Positions 17,864 through 25,595 are shown, counted from the stretch's first letter. The stretch is 64,000 bases of DNA from Rhizobium sp. P32RR-XVIII (GCF_012641395.1 NZ_JABAIH010000001.1:558001-622000); one strand, 5' to 3'. Translations and numbers: made by a program. Notes: a model not told the origin generated them from the sequence alone.

Positions 17864-18459
17864 TCTACGATCCGCACAATTGGTATTGGCTAGCCGACGA
17901 CGGACGGCTCTATTCCTCCGCTCGCAACGCTACAATCAGTCGATCCGATGGCGAATATGTTGCGTGGAGTAAAAAGGGGAATGTCGCGACCCGTTGGCCT
18001 GTGGATGCGTCCGGCGATCAGACCGAGGGTGCTCTCCAGGACGTTCTAGCACCTTACGGCGTCTACCTCACCCTGTCGGCGCTGAAGGAATGCCTGAAGC
18101 ACGCCCTTGATAAGGCTGCGGAGATCGAGCGGTTGAGGTGCATCACCCCTGGCTCGGGGCAGGCCATGGAGTATCAACAGGCGGCTGCGGAGGCCGGATT
18201 GCTGCTCGCTGCGTTGGCGGCGGATCCGGGACACGTACCTTCCGCCGCCGACTATCCCATGCTGGCTGCCTCGCTCGGCATCGATGGCGAGACGCTTGCC
18301 GATGTCGCCACGACTGTGGCAGCTATGCATGCGCAATGGCAGGCAATCGGGTCGGCAATTCGCGCCACCCGGCTCGCCGCTAAGCGGGAGATTGATCTCG
18401 CGCAGACCGTTGGAGCTGCAAAGGAGGTCGCCGGAGCGGTGGATTGGCCCGTGCTGTGA
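17860..18459 (+). CDS. Tail fibre assembly protein
   Basis: A 199-residue protein overlapping the fibre gene by 4 bases. The N-terminal part has Trp/Tyr-rich strands (HNWYWLADDGRLYSS), a pattern seen in fibre assembly proteins, while the C-terminal two thirds are helical and Ala-rich, resembling DUF4376-type helices. Such proteins help trimerise fibres and are often co-inherited with them. It is the last gene of the structural run. The next gene (18531) has different base composition. Confidence 0.65.
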   Translation: MIYDPHNWYWLADDGRLYSSARNATISRSDGEYVAWSKKGNVATRWPVDASGDQTEGALQDVLAPYGVYLTLSALKECLKHALDKAAEIERLRCITPGSGQAMEYQQAAAEAGLLLAALAADPGHVPSAADYPMLAASLGIDGETLADVATTVAAMHAQWQAIGSAIRATRLAAKREIDLAQTVGAAKEVAGAVDWPVL

Positions 18460-18530
18460 GCAAAATGGAATAGACCTTTTCGAGGTTGCCTGATACGACT
18501 GGGCTATATTATCCGGAGTTTCATTAAGTG

Positions 18531-19556
18531 ATGTTGCATTCAGTGCAGTATCTTAGGGCGATGGCCGCCCTAGCGGTTGTTTTGTTCCATTTTCGCAGCC
18601 TTTTTGTCAGCGCTGGAGGACCTTCATCCGTCGCTGGCTTTTTTGACTGGGGCCACGGCGGAGTGCCGATTTTCTTTGTCGTGGCGGGCTTCATCATGGT
18701 GTGGGTCACTCGCTTGTCGCAGAATCCAACTGTTTTCGTAGTCAGTCGATTTGTCAGGATCTATGCTGGGTATCTACCGATTGCTCTGGTGTTTATGCTC
18801 TACAAGCGGTGTTCCTATGGACTGGAGCATTGGATCCCTGAAGGATTGGATCTATGGGGGTCTATCACGTTGACAGGAACAAACCCGAGTAAATTGCTCA
18901 TTTACCCAGCCTGGTCCCTGCCATTTGAACTTTTCTTCTATGTGTGTTTTGCGATCTGCCTTTCCGCTGGAGCGCGCAATTTTTTAGCTGCTGGTTTTGG
19001 GCTTGTGTGTTGCGTTGTAGCGGCAGGGGGACTCCTTCCGAAGGCGTTGACTAGTGTGGTCATGAATCCGGTCAACATAAATTTCCTTCTCGGAGTTGGA
19101 ACTGGTGTCATTGTGCTGTATTTCGGGGGAGCCCGTTCCGGATGGCGACGGCTCTGCGGATCATCTGCCGCGGCTTTCCTGGCGATTGGCATCGTCTATT
19201 CGGGGCCCGCGAGTGTTTGGCTAGATGTTCTAGGGTTCGGTGTCGGGACAGCCGCCCTTTTGTATCTTTTAGCAGCGTTGGAACTGGAAGGTCAAATTCC
19301 GCCCGTGGCTTGGCTGAGTGCCCTAGGGGATGCTTCATATGGTATCTATTTGCTGCATGTACCGCTCTTGTACGTTCTGCAGACTCTAGAGATTGATGCT
19401 TTTATAGCCTATCGCTTGGGCCCGTATGCGCTGGCGACTTTCTTTTTAGTGTTGCTGTGCTGCCTGAGTGTCGCTTACTACCGCGTCGTAGAACTGCCGA
19501 TCAACAGAATCTTCAAGCGTATCGTTGGCAGGCGGCGAGTGACAAGCGCAGGTTGA
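18531..19556 (+). CDS. Membrane acyltransferase, OafA/acyltransferase-3 family (prophage cargo)
   Basis: A 341-residue integral membrane protein with about 10 hydrophobic segments. Family motifs are FHF near residue 20 (the catalytic His of acyltransferase-3 proteins), GHGGVPIFFVVAGFIM near 42 and a SRFVRIYAGYLP (R-x-x-RI-type) motif near 75. Such enzymes move acyl groups, often acetyl, onto surface sugars. Located between fibre and lysis genes, with clearly more A/T-rich codon use than the neighbours, it looks like a late-acquired cargo gene that alters host LPS or exopolysaccharide and so blocks superinfection. Start ATG at 18531; a GTG directly before it is also possible. Confidence 0.85.
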   Translation: MLHSVQYLRAMAALAVVLFHFRSLFVSAGGPSSVAGFFDWGHGGVPIFFVVAGFIMVWVTRLSQNPTVFVVSRFVRIYAGYLPIALVFMLYKRCSYGLEHWIPEGLDLWGSITLTGTNPSKLLIYPAWSLPFELFFYVCFAICLSAGARNFLAAGFGLVCCVVAAGGLLPKALTSVVMNPVNINFLLGVGTGVIVLYFGGARSGWRRLCGSSAAAFLAIGIVYSGPASVWLDVLGFGVGTAALLYLLAALELEGQIPPVAWLSALGDASYGIYLLHVPLLYVLQTLEIDAFIAYRLGPYALATFFLVLLCCLSVAYYRVVELPINRIFKRIVGRRRVTSAG

Positions 19557-19605
19557 GTCAACGTATTTCAGTGTACACCTGTCGGCCCGCGACGCGTGCT
19601 GGTGC

Positions 19606-19854
19606 TCAAGCGCGCCTTCCGGTCTGCCTGCGGGCGGCATCCATTTGGGCAAGATCGTCGGCTCTCTGCCGATCTATAGCATCATTCCTCGCTGCCTCAA
19701 TTGCCTGATGGCGGCTGTATTCAGACCAAGCGAGATAGCCAGCGATTGCGATCACTATAATACATGTCGCTGCAATCCGCGCAGTTTGTTGTCCATTGCC
19801 TTCCCCATCCGACCGACGCGGAAGATAACCCGCGATATCGCAAAAGGTAAACAC
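19606..19854 (-). CDS. Small membrane protein with possible frameshift at its 5' end
   Basis: On the minus strand a hydrophobic segment (AATCIIVIAIAGYLAW) is followed by a charged amphipathic helix rich in Ala, Arg, Asp and Gln, giving an 82-residue protein if the GTG at 19854 is used. A better start lies in another frame: an ATG after GGGGAAGG opens MDNKLRGLQ, which stops shortly after. Joining the two frames would give a compact protein of about 62 residues. Either the frame is broken here or the upstream GTG is used. The flanking late genes lie on the other strand. Confidence 0.35.
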   Translation of the reverse strand: MFTFCDIAGYLPRRSDGEGNGQQTARIAATCIIVIAIAGYLAWSEYSRHQAIEAARNDAIDRQRADDLAQMDAARRQTGRRA

Positions 19855-19923
19855 TGACTAGAAGCCGCCCTTTGATGGCTTCTAGTCTTCGTCCGGCACA
19901 TCCTCACAATCTGGAGAATCCCA

Positions 19924-20814
19924 ATGCAGGTCCTCGACCCCGCAGACGAATTCGCACGCTCTCTCGCCAAGGTGCTCATCATCGAAGGCGGCTATTCCAA
20001 CAATCCGAAGGATCCCGGCGGCGCGACGATGAAAGGCGTGACGCAGCGTGTCTATGACGAATACCGCCGCTCGCATGGCCTGCCCCTCATGCCAGTCAAG
20101 AACATCAGCAATTCCGAGCTGGAAGCGATCTACCGCAAAAAGTACTGGGACGAAATCAAGGGCGATAAGCTGGCGCCTGGCGTCTCCTGTGTCGTCTTTG
20201 ATGGTTCGGTGCATTCCGGCGTTGCGCAGTCCGTGAAGTGGCTGCAGCGCGCGCTTCAGGCGATGGGAGTGTATCAGGGGCTCATAGACGGCATTCTCGG
20301 CCAGGGGACGCTTCTGGCGCTAGGCGGCGTCAACGACAACGACAGCCTGATTGCGCGCATCCTCGACCGCCGTATGGCCTTTCTTAAGGCGCTGAAGACA
20401 TGGAAGACGTTCGGCAAGGGCTGGACGGCCCGCGTAAACGGCGTGCGCGCTGTCGGTCAAGCTTGGGCAACCGGCTCTGTTGGCCCCGAGATCGAGTACG
20501 TCGCCGGCGGCGAGGCCAAGGCGTTGATCTCCGATGCCAAGCCCGCGCCAGTGCTGGCAGTTGCGGACGCGACGACGGGCGGCGGCATTGGCTCCGGCAC
20601 TCTCGCCGGCACGCTGCAGCAGGCTCAGGATCAGTTGACGCCTCTCAGCACGAGCAGCGAGTTCATCGGCAAGCTTGTCGCAGGGCTCATCATCGCCAGC
20701 GCCGTGCTGACGATCGGCGGCCTTGCCTATCGCTGGTATGCGAAGCGCAAGAAGGACGAGTTGCAGGATGCCCTCGATCTGAACGTGGCGGTCAATGCTC
20801 AAGCTGCTGCCTGA
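19924..20814 (+). CDS. Endolysin: GH108-type N-acetylmuramidase with C-terminal membrane segment
   Basis: A 296-residue peptidoglycan hydrolase for host lysis. The N-terminal part matches the glycosyl hydrolase 108 family: the catalytic Glu in the IIEGGYSNNPKDPGG motif (about residues 18-32), GATMKGVTQ, and a YRKKYWDEI segment near residue 62. A peptidoglycan-binding-like 3-domain follows to about 175. After a Gly/Thr-rich linker, a transmembrane segment (LVAGLIIASAVLTIGGLAY) and basic tail occur near residues 255-280, unusual for a lysin and suggestive of membrane tethering or a combined lysin-pinholin role. Its 3' end overlaps the next gene by 20 bases. Confidence 0.85.
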   Translation: MQVLDPADEFARSLAKVLIIEGGYSNNPKDPGGATMKGVTQRVYDEYRRSHGLPLMPVKNISNSELEAIYRKKYWDEIKGDKLAPGVSCVVFDGSVHSGVAQSVKWLQRALQAMGVYQGLIDGILGQGTLLALGGVNDNDSLIARILDRRMAFLKALKTWKTFGKGWTARVNGVRAVGQAWATGSVGPEIEYVAGGEAKALISDAKPAPVLAVADATTGGGIGSGTLAGTLQQAQDQLTPLSTSSEFIGKLVAGLIIASAVLTIGGLAYRWYAKRKKDELQDALDLNVAVNAQAAA

Positions 20815-21076
20815 ATGGCTCAAGATCGGCACTGGCGTGGCCTTGGGCGCCGCGCTGGCCGTCTACCCTGCAATCCTCGTCGGGCGCTCCGAGGGGCGTC
20901 AGCAGGCCGCGACCGTCGCACTGGAAGCCGCGGTGAAGCGCTTTGCCGAAAAAGGAAAGATCAATGGTCAAGTCTCTTCTCTTGATGCTGCCGCTCTGTG
21001 CAATGATTTCGGGCTGCCAGACAGCGACAAAGCCGATTGCATGCGCCGGGTTCGAGAGGCTTCAGCCAAGCCTTGA
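20795..21076 (+). CDS. Probable i-spanin (Rz-like)
   Basis: A 93-residue protein with one N-terminal membrane segment (GTGVALGAALAVYPAILVG, about residues 12-30) and a charged helical periplasmic part (EGRQQAATVALEAAVKRFAEKG), followed by a short Cys-containing tail. This fits an inner-membrane spanin, though it is shorter than lambda Rz (153). It overlaps the lysin gene and contains the start of a lipoprotein gene in another frame, the classic Rz/Rz1 arrangement. Assignment rests on this architecture plus lysis context. Confidence 0.65.
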   Translation: MLKLLPEWLKIGTGVALGAALAVYPAILVGRSEGRQQAATVALEAAVKRFAEKGKINGQVSSLDAAALCNDFGLPDSDKADCMRRVREASAKP

Positions 21077-21167
21077 AACGTCGGTCCTTATCCTCAAGAC
21101 CGACCGGCCGTTTGCCAACCAGGTGGCATCACACAATCGCTTCGGCGCCTCTCAGGGCTGCTGGTAG
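20964..21167 (+). CDS. Probable o-spanin lipoprotein (Rz1-like), nested in the i-spanin gene
   Basis: A 67-residue protein starting at the ATG at 20964, which follows AAAGGAAAGA. It has a Lys start, a hydrophobic core (SLLLMLPLCAMISG) and a lipobox-like Ile-Ser-Gly-Cys, so it would be an outer-membrane lipoprotein after processing at Cys17. It starts inside the Rz-like gene in a different frame and extends 91 bases past its end. Together with the Rz-like protein it would form the spanin bridge that disrupts the outer membrane at lysis. Confidence 0.65.
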   Translation: MVKSLLLMLPLCAMISGCQTATKPIACAGFERLQPSLETSVLILKTDRPFANQVASHNRFGASQGCW

Positions 21168-21320
21168 CGAGGGCCCCGCCTCCTCGTTAGGCCGAGCCCT
21201 CCTGTTGCCGCCTCAAAGCTTACTGAGCACGGCGGCGGCGAAATAGTCGATCGGCTTTCGCCGGTCAAGCACGCATAGAGCATTTGAAGGGCAGGGCGAG
21301 CAGGAATGAACGGAGACACC

Positions 21321-21752
21321 ATGCACATTGAAGTCGAGAAGCCGAAGATTAATCCGGTTCATTTCATCGCCATCATCGGCGCCGGATTGGCCAATGCCTT
21401 TGCGGTCGGCGGGGTATGGGTCAGTCTTAACCGCGACATCGCCGATATCCGAAGTGCTCAAGAGCGGACACAGAAGGTTCTCGACGACACCCAGCAGCAG
21501 GTGTCGCAAATTCCGCCGCTTTCATTCCAGGTGACGAGAGCTCTTGAGGCAACGGCGGAAAACAAGAAAGGGATCGAGGCTGCGAACGACCGCGTCGATC
21601 GCGTCGTGGAATCTCTTGGGGGCAAGCTCGATACCGCAATCGAGAGCATCAACAAGGTGGCGACACGCGTCGAGGTGTTGAGCAGCAAGCTCGATGATGC
21701 TCAGGAACGAGCGAACAAGACCATGTTCAGGACGCCGATCGTTCGGCCCTAA
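21321..21752 (+). CDS. Membrane-anchored coiled-coil phage protein
   Basis: A 143-residue protein. The start was placed at the ATG at 21321 because GGAG lies 5 bases upstream; an ATG 15 bases earlier has a poorer site. One transmembrane segment (HFIAIIGAGLANAFAVGGVWV, about residues 14-33) is followed by a roughly 95-residue helix with heptad-like spacing of Ile, Val and Leu, ending in a short basic tail. It may be a holin accessory or an envelope-anchored lysis or exclusion factor; the family is not recognised. Last gene of the + strand late run. Confidence 0.6.
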   Translation: MHIEVEKPKINPVHFIAIIGAGLANAFAVGGVWVSLNRDIADIRSAQERTQKVLDDTQQQVSQIPPLSFQVTRALEATAENKKGIEAANDRVDRVVESLGGKLDTAIESINKVATRVEVLSSKLDDAQERANKTMFRTPIVRP

Positions 21753-22140
21753 GACGACCAAGGGCCCGTCCAAAAGGGTCGGAGAATGGCGAGCCCTTGG
21801 TCTTATGGCGGCCTCAGGGAAGTGGGGAACACCGTGGCCGTCATGCGCTGTGCTGGGGGCTACAGCGCTTAAAAATAAAGCTCCGGGAAGCCTGCGCGTT
21901 AATAATTAATTTGGATTAGCATCGAAGGGCCCGCTCCTACGGAAAAGCGAGCCCTCGCCGCGCCTCCTGTGTCCCTAGCCATTCAGCGCGGAATTGACCA
22001 CACGGCACCCAAAGGTGACCGCGACACCAGGGAAGAGGGCTGCGGCTCCAACATCACTGGCGACTCGGTAAGGAAGACTACCGCGCGGCAACATTGATAA
22101 CGGATTTCGTCAGCGAGCGTTCCGGTCCGCTACCGTACAG
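21753..22140. other. Gap without a supported gene after the late operon
   Basis: About 390 bases with a more A/T-rich core (21870-21915). A GGCCCT...AGGGCC pairing near 21747-21769, just after the last late gene, could be a weak terminator on the + strand. No reading frame here has coherent codon use or a good ribosome site. Confidence 0.4.
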
Positions 22141-22142
22141 TC

Positions 22143-22168
22143 AAAAAGAAGCCCCGCCGAAACGGGGC
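22143..22168 (-). terminator. Intrinsic terminator of the minus-strand small-gene operon
   Basis: Read on the minus strand, GCCCCG (22168-22163) pairs with CGGGGC (22156-22151) around a 6-base loop and is followed by TTCTTTTT. It closes the minus-strand operon starting at 23167, and it argues against the open frame that overlaps it. Confidence 0.75.
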
Positions 22169-22312
22169 AGTTTGACGAAGAAAGGATCGCGCGACTTTCC
22201 AGTGAGGGCAAAGGAAGGGTCTATCAGCGAACCACGCCACGCGATCCCAACAGCTAGAACAGCGAAAGCATGCACAAGGTTCCGGTGCGGTAGCGTACCG
22301 ATCGCGATTGGC

Positions 22313-22436
22313 TCAGATGAGGCCGAACAGCCTTGCCAAGCTACCGATGACACCGGCAATCGCTCCCGCCGTGGCTATTGCCATCACCGGCCATATCCAC
22401 AGGCCCGCTCGGCTCTCCCTGATCTTCCGGGTTCAT
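22313..22436 (-). pseudogene. Small single-TM protein, frame broken by one base
   Basis: The fourth position of the minus-strand operon. An ATG at 22436 (MNPEDQGEPS...) stops early, while the frame shifted by +1 reads RESRAGLWIWPVMAIATAG and a further hydrophobic run, ending at the TGA at 22313. The second frame looks like a genuine transmembrane protein but begins right after a stop and has no start codon of its own. The whole span is 124 bases, one more than a multiple of three, as expected for a single-base indel in a gene of about 40 codons. A sequencing error is possible. Confidence 0.4.
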
Positions 22437-22440
22437 TCCG

Positions 22441-22638
22441 CTATGCCCCATGCCTCGGCAGCCCCTTGTAATTCAACGGCTGGTGCTTCCGGCAATACCA
22501 CAGCGCGATTGCCTTGCTCTCCTCGAAGCCATAGCAGCCCCATTCGGTGCAGCGGATACCGGTGGCGTCCTCATAGTCGCACAGGTGATTCTCGTGAATG
22601 TTGGCGCCAGGCGCCGATGTATGAGCATCGCTGAGCAT
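22441..22638 (-). CDS. Small Cys/His-containing phage protein
   Basis: A 65-residue protein, third in a minus-strand run. GAGG lies 7 bases before its ATG. It holds Cys and His residues in a loose zinc-finger-like pattern (H-x-C-D-Y, C-x3-G-C, YCRKHQ). No family was recognised. It begins 4 bases after the previous gene ends. Tight packing and the shared terminator support it as a real gene. Confidence 0.6.
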   Translation of the reverse strand: MLSDAHTSAPGANIHENHLCDYEDATGIRCTEWGCYGFEESKAIALWYCRKHQPLNYKGLPRHGA

Positions 22639-22642
22639 TTCC

Positions 22643-22882
22643 TTACCTCGGCATCTTCGTCACGAAAAATCCAGACTTACCCGTCTCGCCACACTTCTTG
22701 CATCGCAGCTTGGGTTCATGCTTGCGCAGGACGGCATCGCCTCCACATTTCAGTCTGAGCGCCCGGATATTGACTTCGGCATAGTGCTCACACTTGCAGA
22801 TGGCGAATAAAATCTCCCAGCTCATGATATCGCCGAGCTTCTCCTCAGGCCCAATCCGCTCTGGCTTCCGGTCTCTTGCCAT
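22643..22882 (-). CDS. Small zinc-ribbon-like phage protein
   Basis: A 79-residue protein, second in the minus-strand run. The C-terminal part has the RCKKCGETGK motif, and an upstream C-K-C-E-H motif is present, so two Cys pairs could bind one zinc ion as in zinc ribbons. The start of the protein is highly charged. It begins 3 bases after the preceding gene. Such proteins in temperate phages can be DNA- or RNA-binding regulators or anti-host factors; the role is unknown. Confidence 0.6.
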   Translation of the reverse strand: MARDRKPERIGPEEKLGDIMSWEILFAICKCEHYAEVNIRALRLKCGGDAVLRKHEPKLRCKKCGETGKSGFFVTKMPR

Positions 22883-22885
22883 GGG

Positions 22886-23167
22886 CTACCACCGGTTTTC
22901 CCGTTTCATCGTCATCGCTCGGGGCGGCTTGGCGGCAGGCATGAACATCACCGCCACCTTCCGGCTGCCGCATACCGGGCAGCGCAGCCGCTCCGACAGC
23001 ATCGACAGCGGGAAATCGCGGCCTCTCGTAGCTACCAGGGTGACGATATCCAGATCGTGCTTCCAGCTGCAGGCTCGAACGGTCTTGAGACCCTCATGCT
23101 TTCCCCACGCGCATCGGGCCTTAAGGTCCCAACCGGCATCCATTGCTTCGCCGATCGTTTCGGCCAT
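22886..23167 (-). CDS. Small zinc-ribbon-like phage protein
   Basis: A 93-residue protein that heads the minus-strand run. GAGGAG lies 11-12 bases before the ATG. A CPVCGSRK knuckle near residue 66 and an earlier Cys pair (C-x13-C, residues 19-33) suggest a zinc ribbon; the C-terminus is basic (PPRAMTMKRENRW). No enzyme motif is seen. Located on the strand opposite to the late genes, it could be expressed in the lysogen. Confidence 0.6.
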   Translation of the reverse strand: MAETIGEAMDAGWDLKARCAWGKHEGLKTVRACSWKHDLDIVTLVATRGRDFPLSMLSERLRCPVCGSRKVAVMFMPAAKPPRAMTMKRENRW

Positions 23168-23308
23168 GCGTCATCGTCTCCTCGTGACAGGTTTCCAGTG
23201 CCCTGATTTTCAGAAAGACGGCCGCTCGTCTGTTCCTTAATTGTTCTCATCGCCGCGACGAGTCAAGCGGGTCATTGCTTTTTAAGCAAAGTCTGATGTG
23301 ATGGCGGA

Positions 23309-24355
23309 ATGACCAGGCCGCCAAAGTCCAAGCCTCTCCTCAGCGAAGCCAATGAGCCGGTTCGATCCCGGCCACGCAAGCGTCGAGATCCCGCGCAGCC
23401 GAACCTTCCCCTCGATCCCATGCCCGATCGCATCGAGCCGTGCCTCGCGCTGCTCAAGCCAAAGGTGCCGAAAGGTCCGGACTGGGTCTACGAGATTAAA
23501 TGGGATGGCTACCGCCTGGCCGTGCACATCGAGCCGAAAGGCGTGCGGATACTGACGCGCGGCGGCCATGACTGGACGCACCGATTCCCCGCGATAGAGG
23601 AGGCGGCAAAGCAGCTCGGCGTGAATACGGCCATCCTCGACGGCGAGGCTGTTGTCTACGACGAGCAGGGCCGGTCTGATTTCGGGCGCCTGCAGCAATC
23701 GTTGGGCGGCCGGGGTGGAAAGCAGAATTCCTTCGAAGCGATGTTTGTGGCCTTCGACATTCTCTATTTCGACGGCCACAATCTGACCGGCATGGACCTC
23801 ATGGCGCGCCGGCATCTGCTTGAAAGTCTGGTTCCTGCCAAAGGCGAGGGCATCATTCGGCTATCTGAGGAGATCGGCGCCGATGGGGACAAGCTCCTTG
23901 CCGCCGCTTGCGAGCATGGTCTCGAAGGCATCATCGCCAAGAACCGGCACAGCACCTACCGATCGGGCCGGCTGGGCGATTGGGTTAAGGTCAAGTGCAC
24001 CCAGAGCGATAGCTTCGTGATCATTGGCTATGAGCGGTCAATGGTCGCTCGGGCGGGCATCGGGCGCCTGTTGCTGGCGGCACGCAAGGGCAAGAAGCTC
24101 GTCTATGTCGGCGGGGTAGGGACCGGCTTCAATGAACGATCAGCTCAGGCGCTTCGGGATCTGATGGACGAGATCGTGATCTCGAAACCAGCCGCTGACA
24201 CCGGCAGGAAGAAGCGCGATGCGGTCTATGTGAAGCCGACACTCATTGCCGAGATCGAATACCGTGCCTGGACGCACGACGGAAAGCTCCGGCACGCGTC
24301 TTACAAGGGGCTTCGAGAGGAGCAGGACGAGGCGTCAATCTACGAGATCACGTGA
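23309..24355 (+). CDS. ATP-dependent DNA ligase, stand-alone LigD-type ligase domain
   Basis: A 348-residue ligase that seals nicks using ATP. Motif I with the adenylated Lys is EIKWDGYR near residue 65; motif III appears as FVAFDILYFDG, motif IV as EGIIAKN, and motif V as WVKVKC, followed by an OB-fold C-terminal domain with the YVGGVGTGF segment typical of LigD ligases. It lacks the nuclease and polymerase domains of full LigD, and no ku gene is nearby. Rhizobial genomes commonly have several such ligases. Here it sits at the distal prophage end, so it may serve phage DNA repair or circularisation. Confidence 0.88.
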   Translation: MTRPPKSKPLLSEANEPVRSRPRKRRDPAQPNLPLDPMPDRIEPCLALLKPKVPKGPDWVYEIKWDGYRLAVHIEPKGVRILTRGGHDWTHRFPAIEEAAKQLGVNTAILDGEAVVYDEQGRSDFGRLQQSLGGRGGKQNSFEAMFVAFDILYFDGHNLTGMDLMARRHLLESLVPAKGEGIIRLSEEIGADGDKLLAAACEHGLEGIIAKNRHSTYRSGRLGDWVKVKCTQSDSFVIIGYERSMVARAGIGRLLLAARKGKKLVYVGGVGTGFNERSAQALRDLMDEIVISKPAADTGRKKRDAVYVKPTLIAEIEYRAWTHDGKLRHASYKGLREEQDEASIYEIT

Positions 24356-24473
24356 GACATTCGTGGCGGAAAGCATAGTGTTTTCGGAAACGGTCTTTTT
24401 GTCTCACAGATCGGCAAGCTCTTGATTCTGGCGGATTGCCTTACTCCGGCATGGGGCACCATGCGGCGCCCAC

Positions 24474-25595
24474 CTACGCCTGGTCCGGTTCTGCTACGAC
24501 ATCTTCGACAACCGCGTTTGGCAAGTCAGCCTGAGGCTGATCATCAAGCGGCGGCAAGACGATCGCAGCGAGCGCCTTCGCTCGAGCAGCCCGGCTTCCT
24601 TTGTCGGAGGCCGCTCGCACTACTGATCGTGCATAATTGATGATATTTTCATCCTCACCTCGCCACTCCTCCTCTTCAAGGGCAACGATGCGGTTGACTC
24701 GGCTTGCGAAGTCCAGCAGTCCTGCAGCGATCTTGGCGCGCTCATCTTTTGCCCAAGGCAGATATTTGGATCTCGCCGCGACCTCCAAGAAGAGCGTGTA
24801 GAAATCCGACTTCTTTCGCCACCGAGTGGTTTTCAGATTTGGCAGAAGAGCGTCGATCTCGTCTGCTGTTTTCCGGAAGGCAGTCTCGAGGCGTTCGCGA
24901 TCCTCAAAATTGTTCTCGTAGAGCAGATAATAATCCGACAGCTTATCTTTCTTATTTTGCGCGCCATGCAAATAAGCGATAGCCAATTCGCTTATGAATT
25001 CGTGATCAAGCATTCGCCGATGATCATTCGCTGAAAACACGCCAGACTCTGCCCACAATTCGTGCTCATCGGCCATCTTCTGTATCGACTTTATGAATGG
25101 TCCCCAATAGGTCGCGTTTCGCAATTCTTGCTCATTCAGCGCGACTACGTTTCGATTGAGACGGGCAAAGATTTTTCGGAGCTCTTCCTCTGACATGGGC
25201 GGAAGAATGCGGACCACGAACTTGTATCCGAATAGGGTCTTCTTCTGGTCAACGCCCAGTTCGTCGAACTTGAGCCCTCGCCATTGACGGGTGACTTCGT
25301 CTCCTTCCAGCGCGAGGTCGCCTTGAAGGAAATCCAGCACAGCACGAATGCGCTGCTGACCGTCAACTACAATGTGCGTTTCTTTGCCGTTCTCATCGCC
25401 GACATCCTGCATGTACAATTCAGGAATTGGAAGACCCAGCAGGATCGTGTCGATCAAGTAAGCTTTCTGGGTATCTGTCCAGACTGGATTCCGCTGAAAC
25501 GGAGCTGAAAGCTCTAGGTCTTCAGCAATGAATGCCTTATTGAACCAGGAAACCGTTCTGTGGGTGGTGTGAAGGAAATTGTCAGCTTCTAGCAT
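24474..25595 (-). CDS. DUF262-domain protein (ParB-like NTPase/nuclease fold)
   Basis: A 373-residue protein. Residues about 15-170 show DUF262 hallmarks: FQRNPVW (33-39), a YLIDTILLGLPIPELYM stretch (46-62), VVDGQQR (76-82) and LNEQELRNA near 153. DUF262 forms the N-terminal half of GmrSD and SspE anti-phage nucleases. Here the DUF1524/HNH nuclease part is absent, and a helical charged region replaces it, so any cleavage would have to come from the DUF262 part or a partner. Its ATG overlaps the stop of the upstream nucleotidyltransferase-like gene by one base. Base composition is more A/T-rich than in neighbouring genes. Confidence 0.8.
   Translation of the reverse strand: MLEADNFLHTTHRTVSWFNKAFIAEDLELSAPFQRNPVWTDTQKAYLIDTILLGLPIPELYMQDVGDENGKETHIVVDGQQRIRAVLDFLQGDLALEGDEVTRQWRGLKFDELGVDQKKTLFGYKFVVRILPPMSEEELRKIFARLNRNVVALNEQELRNATYWGPFIKSIQKMADEHELWAESGVFSANDHRRMLDHEFISELAIAYLHGAQNKKDKLSDYYLLYENNFEDRERLETAFRKTADEIDALLPNLKTTRWRKKSDFYTLFLEVAARSKYLPWAKDERAKIAAGLLDFASRVNRIVALEEEEWRGEDENIINYARSVVRAASDKGSRAARAKALAAIVLPPLDDQPQADLPNAVVEDVVAEPDQA

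Noticed and set aside
22141..22359. A 72-codon minus-strand frame after the zinc-ribbon ORFs
   Set aside because: It overlaps the operon terminator and the better frame of the small membrane protein, with no ribosome site.
23275..23289. TTGCTT-TTT-AAGCAA hairpin before the ligase gene
   Set aside because: Short arms, a 3-base loop and no T tract or promoter context; too weak to report as a feature.
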